Shown here: positions 9,150-17,801 of the stretch, piece by piece
How positions within the stretch are numbered: the first letter of the stretch is position 1
Layout: every line of letters starts with the position of its first letter
NCBI GenBank assembly: GCA_023426545.1
Contig: JAFAAN010000010.1
Coordinates: forward strand, 3,330 to 67,329
DNA from: Pseudomonadota bacterium
Lineage (GTDB): Bacteria; Myxococcota; Myxococcia; Myxococcales; Myxococcaceae
Direction: 5' to 3'
Length of the DNA: 64,000 nt
Position numbers and translations under genes: made by a program
The notes under the pieces: generated by a model
The model's database searches: none
What the model saw: the letters and a program-made list of their open reading frames with translations, nothing else
What the model was told of the DNA's origin: nothing

Positions 9150-11243
9150 TCAGGCGGTGGGGATGCCGCGCACGCGGCTCCGGACGAGCGCGGCCTCGTC
9201 GGGCAGGCCGGCCTCGTCCAGCAGCGCGGCGGCGCGGTGGTAGAGCAGGGCGGCGTCCAGGTGGCGCAGGGCGGCGGCCTCCGCGTTGGCGGCGGAGATG
9301 AGGAAGGGCACCGCGCGGCGGGGCTCATGGCCGTCCAGCCAGTGCTGCGCCACGACGACGGGGGCGGCGCCGCGCTGCTCCAGCGCCACGGCCAACCGGC
9401 GGTGCAGCAGCGTGCCCAGCGCGCCGGGGACGCCCTGGCGCACCACCTCGAAGAGCAGGCCGTTGATGAAGCGCTCGCTCCGGAGGACCTGCGCGCCCTC
9501 CAGCTCCGCCACGTGCGTGACGAGCGCGAGCGGGTTCATCTCCAGCACCTCGCTGGCCAGCTCCAGCGTGAAGTCCGTCTTCGCCAGCGCGGCCAGCCGC
9601 GCGACGAGGAGCGCGGAGGGGGACAGTCGCTCCAGGCGCTGCTGGATGAGCTGCTGCCCACGGCCAGAGGCGGGGACGTGCTCGGGCCAGCCCCGCTCCA
9701 GGCCGCCCGTCTCCAGCAGGTACTTCAGCGTCTCGGTGATGAAGAGCGGGTTGCCGCCCGTGTGCCGCGTCACGTCCTGCACCAGCTTCTCCGCGCCGGG
9801 CAGCTCGAGGCTCTCCAGCAGCGCGCCCACCGCGTCGGCGCTCAGCGGTTGCAGCTCGACGACGGTGGCCAGCCCCGCGGCCACCAGCTGCTGGATGAAC
9901 GCGGCGGCCTGGGGCGCCAGCTCGTCGCTCCGGTAGGTGTCGATGAAGCGCGGGAAGCGGCCGCCGGGCTCGGGCGCGTGGCGGCGCGACAGCATCAGCA
10001 CCGCGAACTCCGCGGTGGCGCTGTCCATGTACTGGAGGTCGTCGGCGACCAGCGCGTCCGCGCTGGCGGCGAGCTGATAGACGACCTGGCACTGCGCCTC
10101 CAGGAAGCGGCTGCGGTCGGCCTCATCCGCCATGGGCGGGGGCAGGCCCTCCTGGCCGGCCTGGTCCGGGAGCAGCCGCGCCAGCTCGCGCCGCACCCAT
10201 TGCGGCAGGTCCGGGTCCGGCACGCGCGCGAGCATCTGCCGCACCAGCCGCACGTGGGAGGAGTAGGGCACGCTCTGCTCGCCGGGCCGCGCCTCCAGCA
10301 GCAGGTACGAGCCGCGCGACGCGGCGAAGTCGTGCGCCAGCCGCGTCTTGCCCACGCCGGGCCCGCCGGAGATGAAGATGGTCTGCCCCGCCTGCCACGC
10401 GGCCTCCATCTGCGCCCACTCGCGCTCGCGGCCCACCAGCACCGGCGGGCGGAGCACGGACAGCGGCAGCCGCTGCGTGGGCGGCGGGAGCGGCCTGGAC
10501 GCGGGCGGCCCCCGCTCGATTTCCCGCGCCAGCGCCACCGTCTGGGGCAGCGGCGTGGTGTCCAGCTCCTCGCGCAGCAGGCGGCGGCAGCGCTCGAAGG
10601 CGTTGAGCGCGGCCATCCGGTCCCCGGCCACGTAGTGCAGCCGCATCAGCCGGCGCCACGCCTCCTCCGAGTACGGGTCCATGACGAGCAATTGCTCCAC
10701 CAGTGCGAGCGCACCCGTCAGGTCTCCGCGCCGCTCGCGCGCCTCCGCCTCCGCGACGGCGGCCCGGCGCCGAAGCTTGTCCAACCGCTCACGTGCGCTT
10801 TCGAGCCATGATTGGAATTCTGAGCAATCTTCGTATTCCAGGGCACCCAGCAGCACGCCGTCCAGCGCCAGGGCCTCCGAGTAACGCCCCGCGAGCACGT
10901 GGGCCTGGAGCTCGGCGGCGTCCGAGCCGACGCCGTCACAGAGGGAGAGCACGTCGGTGCCTTGTATCAGCTCCGCGCCGCAGGCCAGGCGCAGCCGGCG
11001 CAGCAGCTGCCGCATGTTGTTGCGCGCCGTCGTCTCGCCGGACTCCGCCCAGAGCAGCCCCGCCAGCCGGTACTTCGGGTGCGGGCCTTCCAATGCCAGC
11101 CATGCCAGCACGCCGGCGGTGCGCCGCTCCAGGGGGATGCGCGCGTCACCCGTCCGAAGCCGGGCCTCGCCCAGCAGCTCCAGACGGAAGCGCTGTGTGC
11201 CTGCCGTGTGGCCGGCGGCCATGTCCTCCGGGATTCCTCGCAT
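9150..11243 (-). CDS. SARP/AfsR-like transcriptional activator with BTAD and AAA ATPase domains
   Basis: A 697-residue protein. An N-terminal OmpR-type winged helix (about 20-95) is followed by a bacterial transcriptional activation domain of helical repeats (about 100-250; DPYSEEAWRRLMRLHYVAGDRMAALNAFERC) and an AAA/STAND ATPase region with Walker A GGPGVGKT near residue 295 and a VADDLQYMDS Walker-B-like segment. The long TPR tail of many family members is absent or short. SARP proteins activate nearby, often secondary-metabolite, genes by binding 7-bp direct repeats one helical turn apart. Such a repeat lies in the divergent promoter region. The likely target is the monooxygenase gene next door. 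Confidence 0.87.
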   Translation of the reverse strand: MRGIPEDMAAGHTAGTQRFRLELLGEARLRTGDARIPLERRTAGVLAWLALEGPHPKYRLAGLLWAESGETTARNNMRQLLRRLRLACGAELIQGTDVLSLCDGVGSDAAELQAHVLAGRYSEALALDGVLLGALEYEDCSEFQSWLESARERLDKLRRRAAVAEAEARERRGDLTGALALVEQLLVMDPYSEEAWRRLMRLHYVAGDRMAALNAFERCRRLLREELDTTPLPQTVALAREIERGPPASRPLPPPTQRLPLSVLRPPVLVGREREWAQMEAAWQAGQTIFISGGPGVGKTRLAHDFAASRGSYLLLEARPGEQSVPYSSHVRLVRQMLARVPDPDLPQWVRRELARLLPDQAGQEGLPPPMADEADRSRFLEAQCQVVYQLAASADALVADDLQYMDSATAEFAVLMLSRRHAPEPGGRFPRFIDTYRSDELAPQAAAFIQQLVAAGLATVVELQPLSADAVGALLESLELPGAEKLVQDVTRHTGGNPLFITETLKYLLETGGLERGWPEHVPASGRGQQLIQQRLERLSPSALLVARLAALAKTDFTLELASEVLEMNPLALVTHVAELEGAQVLRSERFINGLLFEVVRQGVPGALGTLLHRRLAVALEQRGAAPVVVAQHWLDGHEPRRAVPFLISAANAEAAALRHLDAALLYHRAAALLDEAGLPDEAALVRSRVRGIPTA

Positions 11244-11384
11244 GGACGGCCCTCAAGTTAACACGTCCGCTCCCAACCTCCGTCACGGGTAGGGATTGCC
11301 CCAGCAGTGACAAATTTTGCGTGTGAATTTCCGTCGTACGGCATCTCGCCACCCTGAGCGGATGGCTTCGTCGGCTTCCGGACC

Positions 11385-11405
11385 GGTCACACCGTGGTCA
11401 CACCG
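11385..11405 (+). promoter_or_regulatory. Candidate SARP operator: two GGTCACACCG direct repeats 11 bp apart
   Basis: The 10-mer GGTCACACCG occurs at 11385-11394 and again, exactly, at 11396-11405. The 11-bp period is one helical turn and is the spacing known for SARP-family binding sites. The pair lies about 45 bp before the monooxygenase start and is followed by an AT-rich GTTATTAAAAAA stretch that could hold the -10 region. It sits in the divergent intergenic region next to a SARP gene. The repeat is seen directly; its function is inference. Confidence 0.5.
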
Positions 11406-11448
11406 GAATCGTTATTAAAAAAGCCAGACATTGCCCCAGGAGGCATCC

Positions 11449-13026
11449 ATGGGTTGTGACAGCCAGCAGACCGACACGCAGGTGGACGTCATCATCAGCG
11501 GTTGTGGTCCGGTGGGAGCGTTGACTGGGAACCTCTTGGGGCTCCTGGGCGTGCGCACGCTGCTCCTGGAGCGGGACGTGACGCCGCACGGCGAGCCCCG
11601 GGCCTTCTCGTGCGATGACGAAGGCCTCCGAATCTACCAGTCCACGGGACTGTTGGAATTGCTGCAAAGCAACATGCGGCAGGCCAATTCCGCGGAATAC
11701 GTGGGAGGCTCGGGAAAGCGATTCGCGGAGCTGCACACGGGCGAGGTGGATTTTGGTTTCGGGCACTCGCCGCTGTGGTTCTTTCACCAGCCGTTGGTGG
11801 AAGGCGCACTGCGCGACGGGCTGAACCGCTTCGAGCACGTGGAGCTGCGCAAGGGCGTGAGCGTGGAGGCGGTGGCGCAGGACGCCAGCGGCGTGACGGT
11901 GAGCTACCAGGACTCGCGGACGGGGGAGCGGCGCTCCATCCGGGCGCGGTACCTGCTGGCATGTGACGGGGCGCGCAGCGGCGTGCGCAAGGCGCTGGGC
12001 ATCCCGTTGTCCGGCCGGGCCTACGGCGAGCCGTGGCTGGCGGTGTCCGGCACCGTCATGGAGGGCGAGGTCCCGGACCTGTGCCGCTTCGTGTGCGACC
12101 CGAAGCGCCCGTCCTTCGTCGCCACCGGCGCGGTGAATCAGGTTCGCTGGGAGTTCATGATGATGCCCGGCGAGACGCGCGAGCAGCTGGAGAGCCGGGA
12201 GACCATCGACCAGCTCATCGCGCCCTACGTGGACCCGAAGCGCATCCGCATCGAGCGGGCGCAGGTCTACACCTTCCACTGCCTCAACGCGGCGCGTTGG
12301 CGCGACGGCAACGTCTTCCTGCTGGGCGACGCGGCGCACACCATGCCGCCCTTCATGGGGCAGGGCCTGGTGTCGGGCATGCGGGACGCGGTCAACCTGG
12401 CGTGGAAGCTCAAGCGGGTGCTGCACGGCCAGTCCCCGGACTCGCTGCTCGACACCTACGAGCAGGAGCGCCGGCCGCACGTGGAGGCGGTGCAGAAGCT
12501 GTGCGTGCGCGTGGGGCACCTGTTCCTGGCGCGCAACCCGTGGATGGCCTCCGCGCGCGACGCGCTGATGCGCACCATCCAGCGCATCCCCCGGGTGCGG
12601 AAGTTCATCGAGCGCTTCGAGTTCAAGTCGGCCCCGGCGCACGCGAGCGGCTTCTACTTCGCCGACAAGGGCGAGTACTTCATCCAGCCGCGCGTGAGGC
12701 TTGCGTCGGGCGAGGAGGTGCTGCTCGACGACACCCTGGGCAATGACTTCACGGTGCTGTGCCGGTGGGACGCGCCGTCGGTGGAGCTGGAGGCGGCGCG
12801 GGAGCTGGCGCAGTCCCTGGGCGGCCGGATGCTGACGTTCTGCCCTCCGTCCGAGGCGGGCGCCGAGTCCTCGCCCATGCCCGCGGTGGTGGACGTCACG
12901 GGCAAGCTGGCGGACTGGTTCTCCAAGCGCGCGGCGGACGTGGTGGTGCTGCGCCCGGACCGCTTCGTCTTCGGCGCGGTGCAGGCGCGGCGCCTGCCGG
13001 AGCTGCGCGAGGCGCTGGGGGTGTAG
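11449..13026 (+). CDS. FAD-dependent aromatic monooxygenase (MhpA/UbiH-like)
   Basis: 525 residues from the ATG at 11449, preceded by AGGAGG. It has the three flavoprotein hydroxylase motifs: the FAD fold GCGPVGA (residues 18-24 or so), the DG motif CDGARSGVRKAL, and the GD motif GDAAHTMPPFMGQGLVSGMRDA. The C-terminal thioredoxin-like domain is short. Members hydroxylate phenolic compounds or tailor polyketides; the closest family name I can give is 3-(3-hydroxyphenyl)propionate hydroxylase-like. It is divergent from a SARP activator and stands without other catabolic genes, so a tailoring or detoxifying role is as likely as catabolism. Confidence 0.87.
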   Translation: MGCDSQQTDTQVDVIISGCGPVGALTGNLLGLLGVRTLLLERDVTPHGEPRAFSCDDEGLRIYQSTGLLELLQSNMRQANSAEYVGGSGKRFAELHTGEVDFGFGHSPLWFFHQPLVEGALRDGLNRFEHVELRKGVSVEAVAQDASGVTVSYQDSRTGERRSIRARYLLACDGARSGVRKALGIPLSGRAYGEPWLAVSGTVMEGEVPDLCRFVCDPKRPSFVATGAVNQVRWEFMMMPGETREQLESRETIDQLIAPYVDPKRIRIERAQVYTFHCLNAARWRDGNVFLLGDAAHTMPPFMGQGLVSGMRDAVNLAWKLKRVLHGQSPDSLLDTYEQERRPHVEAVQKLCVRVGHLFLARNPWMASARDALMRTIQRIPRVRKFIERFEFKSAPAHASGFYFADKGEYFIQPRVRLASGEEVLLDDTLGNDFTVLCRWDAPSVELEAARELAQSLGGRMLTFCPPSEAGAESSPMPAVVDVTGKLADWFSKRAADVVVLRPDRFVFGAVQARRLPELREALGV

Positions 13027-13029
13027 GCC

Positions 13030-13053
13030 CCAGGCCCCGCGTCAGGGGCCTGG
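13030..13053. terminator. Hairpin between convergent genes
   Basis: CCAGGCCCC at 13030-13038 pairs perfectly with GGGGCCTGG at 13045-13053 around a 6-base loop. It lies between the ends of the monooxygenase and the HEAT protein gene, overlapping the latter's last codons, and could stop transcription from both sides. There is no T-tract, so it is a weak candidate for intrinsic termination. Confidence 0.5.
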
Positions 13054-14997
13054 TGGCGTCTGTGGCAGACGCGGCGCGAGGTAGGCGAGCGCCGTGTGGC
13101 GGATGTCGCTGTTCGGGTCGTTCTGTCCGGCCCACGCAAGCAGGTCCGCGGCTCCGGCGAGGCGCGGCAGATGTTCCCCCAGCAGGCGCACCACGTCATT
13201 GCGGACCGCGTCCACCGCGTCCGTGCGCAGGCTGCGCTCCAGCACGGGCAGGAAGCCGGGCAGCGGCCGGAAGCTGCTGGCGAAGATGGCCGCGCGCCGC
13301 ACCTGGGGGGACGGGTCCTCCACCATGCGCATGGCCAGGAGCTGGTCGGCGGCGGCGCCGGGGATGAGGCGCAGCGCCTCGATGGCGGCCTCCCGGACGA
13401 TGGGCGAGGCGTCCCGCAGCGCGTCCTGGATGACGGCGAGCACCTCGGGGCTGGCGGTGTTGCCCAGGGCGCGCAGCCGCAGCGCGCGGGCCTCCGGCGT
13501 GGAGGCCGCGGCCACGGACTGGGCGAGCTCGCGCAGCAGCTCCGCCGCGTCGGGCGACCGCTGCTCGTTGAGGTTGCGCGCGGCGTTGCCCAGCGCGAGC
13601 GTGGCGGTGCTGCGCAGGTCCTGCTCGGGGCTCTGGGCCATGTCCCTCAGCGCGGCGATGCCTTCCTGGGTGGGCTGCGCCGCCATGCCGAGTCCGGCCG
13701 CGGCGTCCACGCGCGTGCGCACGCCCTGCTGGGCGTCTGTCATCACCTGCGCCAGCGCGTGCACGGCCTCCGGCGTGCTGGCCGCCGACAGCGAGCCGAT
13801 GACGCTGCTGTAGACGTTGCGGTCCTCCTCGCCGCGCAAGAGCTCCGGCACCGCCAGGGCCTTGTCCGGCTCCAGGGTGAAGAGGGCGCGCAGGCGGTTC
13901 ATCAGCTGCGCGGTCTCCTCGCCGCTGCGCGCGGTGTCCGGAGGCAGGGCGCGCAGCGTGCCGACCAGGTCCGTCAGCTTCGCGCCCGCCACCAGGCGCC
14001 GCAGCTCCGCCTTCGGGTCCTGGGCGGCGTACACCTGCGTCGCCAGGGTGGAGGTCCCCAGGTGCTGCCGCCGCAGCTCCAGCGAGCCGATGAGCGCCGG
14101 CACGCGCCGCACCGTGCTCCGTGTGAGCCGCACCTCCGCGTCGGCCAGCGCGGTGGGCAGGTCCGGGCCCGCCTCCACCGCCACGTGCTCGCGGCTGTGG
14201 ACCGTCTCGGGCCAGCCCTCCTCGCCCAGGCGGAAGTCGGCGGTGGCATCCACGGTGATGTGCGTCCCGGCCGCCAGCGGGCGCAGGCCCTGCGGAGAGG
14301 ACATCCGCAGGTAGCGCTCCTTGCGCCGCGTGTACTGCCGCTCACCCGGGGCCGGTTGGTAGGTGGCCACGTACTGGCCGGTGACATCCAGCTCCTGCGC
14401 CTCCCAGGTCGTCTGGGTCGTGAGGGGCTTGACGAACTGGGTGGAGGCCACCAGCGAGCGCAGCAGGTTCTGCGTGAGCGGGTCCACCTCCCGCTCGAAG
14501 TGCGTGAGCAGCGCGGCGCCCTGCCGGGTGTACGTCACGTAGAAGGGCTGCTGGAGGTGGGCGAGCACGCGCTGGCGGGAGCTCGCGTCGAGCGCGTCGC
14601 GCCCGTTCGACTGGAAGTCGAAGCGTGCGGTGCGGACCTGCACCTGGGTGTCCAGCCGGTCCCCCTGTCCGCCGACGACGGCCATCGTCAGCTCACCCTG
14701 GAAGTCGATGGTCAGGGTTTCGCCCGCGCGCTCACCCTGCTGGGCGAAGGAGAGCTGCTGCTTCGCGTCGAGGTCGTACACGAACTGCGCGCCGGGCACC
14801 CAGGCCCGCTGGGCGCCCGCCGTTGGCGGGGGCGGGGCGGGCGTGGGCGATGCCGCCGCGGCCTCGGGGGCTGGCGCGTTGGGGGCCGGGGCAGACTCCT
14901 CGGGCGGGGCGTCCTCCGGCAGCAGGAAGCGGTGGACCCCAAGTCCAAGACCCAGAATCAAGAGGGGGGCGGCCAGGAGCCAGCGGCGGTCATTCAC
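13042..14997 (-). CDS. Membrane-anchored or secreted HEAT-repeat protein
   Basis: A 651-residue protein. An N-terminal hydrophobic anchor/signal (LLAAPLLILGLGLGVHRFLL) is followed by a Pro/Ala linker, a beta-rich domain of about 270 residues (WVPGAQFVYDLDAKQQLSF and so on), and then a helical-repeat half made of HEAT-like units such as PEVLAVIQDALRDASPIVREAAIEALRLI. The beta domain followed by a helical superhelix resembles in outline the N-terminal region of vitellogenin-type lipid-transfer proteins; that resemblance is only a fold-level guess. It ends 101 bp downstream of the glycine-rich secreted protein gene on the same strand, so the two are probably co-transcribed and may act together in the periplasm or at the surface. 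Confidence 0.72.
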   Translation of the reverse strand: MNDRRWLLAAPLLILGLGLGVHRFLLPEDAPPEESAPAPNAPAPEAAAASPTPAPPPPTAGAQRAWVPGAQFVYDLDAKQQLSFAQQGERAGETLTIDFQGELTMAVVGGQGDRLDTQVQVRTARFDFQSNGRDALDASSRQRVLAHLQQPFYVTYTRQGAALLTHFEREVDPLTQNLLRSLVASTQFVKPLTTQTTWEAQELDVTGQYVATYQPAPGERQYTRRKERYLRMSSPQGLRPLAAGTHITVDATADFRLGEEGWPETVHSREHVAVEAGPDLPTALADAEVRLTRSTVRRVPALIGSLELRRQHLGTSTLATQVYAAQDPKAELRRLVAGAKLTDLVGTLRALPPDTARSGEETAQLMNRLRALFTLEPDKALAVPELLRGEEDRNVYSSVIGSLSAASTPEAVHALAQVMTDAQQGVRTRVDAAAGLGMAAQPTQEGIAALRDMAQSPEQDLRSTATLALGNAARNLNEQRSPDAAELLRELAQSVAAASTPEARALRLRALGNTASPEVLAVIQDALRDASPIVREAAIEALRLIPGAAADQLLAMRMVEDPSPQVRRAAIFASSFRPLPGFLPVLERSLRTDAVDAVRNDVVRLLGEHLPRLAGAADLLAWAGQNDPNSDIRHTALAYLAPRLPQTPPGP

Positions 14998-15098
14998 GGC
15001 GAAACCTCGGGACGGCAGGAGCTCGGAGGGGAGGCGTGGCGGCGCGATGATGGGCGCACCGCCACGCCGGGCACTGCGAAGCGGTCTGGCTCACTGCA

Positions 15099-16457
15099 TC
15101 ACATCATGCAGGACTCCTCGAACTCGCGCGGCACCTCGTACTGGTGGACGGGATAGGGCGAAGGGCCGCAGCTGCCGCCGCCCCAGCCACCGCCTCCGCC
15201 GCCACCCCAGCCACCGCCGCCCGTGTCACCGCCGCCGCCGGTGTCACCGCCGCCCGTGCTGCTACCGCCCGTGCCGGGCAGGAGCGTGCCCGTGCCGCCG
15301 ACCGGCGTGCCGTTCGCGCAGGCGAAGGTGAGGGGCACCGTGCTGGTGGTGTTGACGAGGTTCCAGTTCTTCGTCGAGCCGCTCCACTGGGCGATGGTCA
15401 GCGAGGCCTTCTTCTTGATGAAGAGCAGCTTGATTTTGACGAAGGCCTTCAGGTTGCCCGACAGCGTGTTGATGTTGAAGTCCGACTTGAGGTTCCAGTC
15501 CAGCGTGCTGCAGCTGGTGGAGACGAGCTGGCCGGTGGTGGGCAGGCTCGCGTTGATGAGGGTCAGGTTGCCCTCCACGCCGATGCTCGCCACGATGACG
15601 TTCACGGCCGCGCTCGCCGAGGCGTAGACGCTGCCCTTGGGCGTGGCGACCAGCTTCACCACGGTGGTGTTGACGGAGCCGTCCACCTTGATGCCCGCGT
15701 TGCCGTTGAGCGACGCGGTGACCGTCACGGGGATGAAGAGGATGGTGAAGGTCTTCGACGCGGAGAAGAAGGTCCGGTTGAAGAGCGGCTCATCCACGAG
15801 CGTCCCGGAGGTCAGGTCCTTCGAATAGACCTGCGAGCCCATGACGTACACGTTGACCTTGGCGGTCGCGAAGGCGTTCTGCTGCGCGGAGCCCGAGGCC
15901 CGCGCCCGCACCACCTCGCGCTCGGTCGAGCTGAACGCCTTGGCCCAGACCTTCCCTTCGGCCACGGCGTCGAGCTTCGCGCCCGCGCTGGCCGAGGCCG
16001 GGATGCCATTCAGCGAGACGTCGACGACATAGCCCGCGCCGAAGGTGTTGTTTCCGAAGCCCTCGCTCTTGTGGAACGTCTTGCTGAAGGGCTGGCCACC
16101 GGTGTTGGCCGTGGACGGGTCCACCTGTCCACCCGGGCCCTCGGTGGTGCTGGAGGCATCCGGCGTCGCACCCTCGTAGTCGAAGACGACGATGTCCGGG
16201 TCGCCGTACTCCATGCCGGACGAGCAGATGCCAATGCAATTGCTCGTCATCTCATAGTCGACCTCCGCGTTGATTTGCGGCAGCAGGTAGGGGTCGGCTC
16301 CGTAGTAGCTGCCGTCGTCCAGCGTGAGGTAGGAGACCTCTTGATGGAAGGGGGGCTGCTCCATGTAATTGGGCTGGGTGTAGGCAGCCGCCGGGCTTGC
16401 CAGACAAAGCGCTGCCAGCGCCCCCGTGTATGGGGCGTGGCGTGGAACGCGAGACAT
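15099..16457 (-). CDS. Secreted repetitive protein with glycine-rich C-terminus
   Basis: 452 residues, with AGGAAGG upstream of the ATG. A signal peptide (YTGALAALCLASPAAA) is followed by a long beta-rich region with alternating polar and small residues (for example SVYASASAAVNVIVASIGVE), a serine/threonine-rich linker, and a low-complexity tail of TGGGDTGGGG-type repeats ending in EESCMM. I do not recognise a named family. The composition suggests an extracellular matrix, surface or fibre protein. The next gene on the same strand codes a secreted HEAT-repeat protein, a plausible partner in transport or assembly. Confidence 0.7.
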   Translation of the reverse strand: MSRVPRHAPYTGALAALCLASPAAAYTQPNYMEQPPFHQEVSYLTLDDGSYYGADPYLLPQINAEVDYEMTSNCIGICSSGMEYGDPDIVVFDYEGATPDASSTTEGPGGQVDPSTANTGGQPFSKTFHKSEGFGNNTFGAGYVVDVSLNGIPASASAGAKLDAVAEGKVWAKAFSSTEREVVRARASGSAQQNAFATAKVNVYVMGSQVYSKDLTSGTLVDEPLFNRTFFSASKTFTILFIPVTVTASLNGNAGIKVDGSVNTTVVKLVATPKGSVYASASAAVNVIVASIGVEGNLTLINASLPTTGQLVSTSCSTLDWNLKSDFNINTLSGNLKAFVKIKLLFIKKKASLTIAQWSGSTKNWNLVNTTSTVPLTFACANGTPVGGTGTLLPGTGGSSTGGGDTGGGGDTGGGGWGGGGGGGWGGGSCGPSPYPVHQYEVPREFEESCMM

Positions 16458-16666
16458 ATGAGGGACCTTCCTGTCTGTCGTGGGTGGGATTGTATTTACC
16501 CAGGCCGGACAAATCAGTTCAGCCTGGAAGGTGAGTAACCCAACAATTCACGAAATTGTCAAACTTGGTCGGGAATGCTCATTTATTCGAAACAGTGAGT
16601 CTTTCGTGACTCGTGTTTCGGGCCGTTCGGCTGAGCGGCGAGGCGCGTGGAAGGAAGGGCGGGTGC

Positions 16667-16691
16667 GGGGGGGGGGGGGCCACCCCCCCCC
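16667..16691. terminator. Poly-G/poly-C hairpin downstream of the beta-barrel gene
   Basis: Thirteen consecutive G (16667-16679) are followed by CCA and nine C (16683-16691), able to form a very stable stem. It lies 18 bp beyond the stop of the outer-membrane protein gene, in the position of a transcription terminator. Such a homopolymer tract is also prone to length change by slippage or to sequencing error. Confidence 0.5.
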
Positions 16692-16708
16692 GGGCCCGAG
16701 GGGTGTTC

Positions 16709-17458
16709 TCAGAAGCGGAGCTGCATCCGCAGGCCGCCCGACAGCCAGGCGTGGACCGCGGTGTCCTCGATGTCGACCGACGTCTCCCCGTTGCCGAGGA
16801 TGGGCACATTCTCGAACCGGGCGGTGCCCGTCTGGTAGACGCCGGCCGTCATCGACACGTAGGGCCCGATGGAGAGCGTGTCATTGAGGCGGTAGTCGGC
16901 GCCGCCCTGGACGGAGGCGAACTCGATGCCCCGGTAGCCCATGCCGATGGCGCTCTCCGTGGTGCCCAGGGTCGTGGAGACCTGGGTGTCGAGCAGCTCA
17001 TAGCCGATGCCCAGGCCCAGCCAGGGCCGGAGCTTCTCACCGGCGCGGAAGTGGTAGGACACGTTGGCGCCGAAGCGCAGCTGGCTCCCGGAGCACGTGG
17101 TGCGGGACGGGCAGTCGTCGGCGAGGAACACGGGGGCGTACTGGAAGTAGGCGCCCAGGTAGATGTTGGCGTTGAAGAAGTATCCCGCGTCCACCTGCAA
17201 GGGGATGGCGCCGGAGACCAGGTCTCCCAGCCTGGTGCCCTCTCCATCCCCGGAGCGGGCGATCCGCCCCATCGCGATGCCGTAGCCGGCGCGCAGACCC
17301 AGGGCGAAGCCCCCGTCCTCCCGGGCCTGCTCCATGTCCCCGGCGGTGCTGGCTTTCTTGCGCTTCAGGTTGCCGTCGTTGCGCCAGTCCGCGGCGAGGG
17401 CGGGCGTGGACAGCGCGAGGGAGAGGGCGGTGAGCTTCCAGAGGTGGCGAGTGTTCAT
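16709..17458 (-). CDS. Outer-membrane beta-barrel protein
   Basis: 249 residues with a cleavable signal peptide (LTALSLALSTPALA-A) and alternating hydrophobic strands through to a C-terminal ...GGLRMQLRF. The final Phe is the outer-membrane assembly signal. Strand patterns such as LGLGIGYELLDTQV and IGPYVSMTAGVYQTGTARF fit an OmpA/OmpW-like 8- to 10-strand barrel. Two cysteines (DDCPSRTTCSG) lie in an external loop and could form a disulfide. The function is unknown. It is divergent from the small membrane protein at 17621. Confidence 0.78.
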   Translation of the reverse strand: MNTRHLWKLTALSLALSTPALAADWRNDGNLKRKKASTAGDMEQAREDGGFALGLRAGYGIAMGRIARSGDGEGTRLGDLVSGAIPLQVDAGYFFNANIYLGAYFQYAPVFLADDCPSRTTCSGSQLRFGANVSYHFRAGEKLRPWLGLGIGYELLDTQVSTTLGTTESAIGMGYRGIEFASVQGGADYRLNDTLSIGPYVSMTAGVYQTGTARFENVPILGNGETSVDIEDTAVHAWLSGGLRMQLRF

Positions 17459-17620
17459 GGTGGGCAGACGTCCGCGGAGGGAGGCTCCTCCGCCATGGCG
17501 GTGTGCGCGCTCCGGCGCGGGCAGGCCGCCAGGATTCAGGGGCAGCCAGGCAGCCGTTCCTGCCGCGCGCGTGCGGCGTTCCTACCCTGAAGGGACATTC
17601 CTGTGCGAGGGAGGCGGACG

Positions 17621-17791
17621 ATGAAGGGGCTGCTCTACGTGGGCCTGGGGCTGCTCGCGCTCTGGGTCGTGCTCACCGTGACGCGCGCCGTCGTGGGCGG
17701 CCTGCTGTGGGTCGTCTTCATCGCCGGCATCGTGGCGCTGGGGGTGTACGCCTTCCAGGTGGCGTCCGGCCAGAAGCAGATGCGCGGCTAA
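17621..17791 (+). CDS. Small two-span membrane protein
   Basis: 56 residues from the ATG at 17621, preceded by GAGGCGG. Almost the whole protein is hydrophobic: LLYVGLGLLALWVVLTV and GGLLWVVFIAGIVALGVYAFQV, ending in a short charged tail. No family is recognised. It converges on the TetR gene with only 10 bp between stops. High third-position G/C and a good ribosome-binding site support it as real. Confidence 0.6.
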   Translation: MKGLLYVGLGLLALWVVLTVTRAVVGGLLWVVFIAGIVALGVYAFQVASGQKQMRG

Positions 17792-17801
17792 CCGCACGGC
17801 C

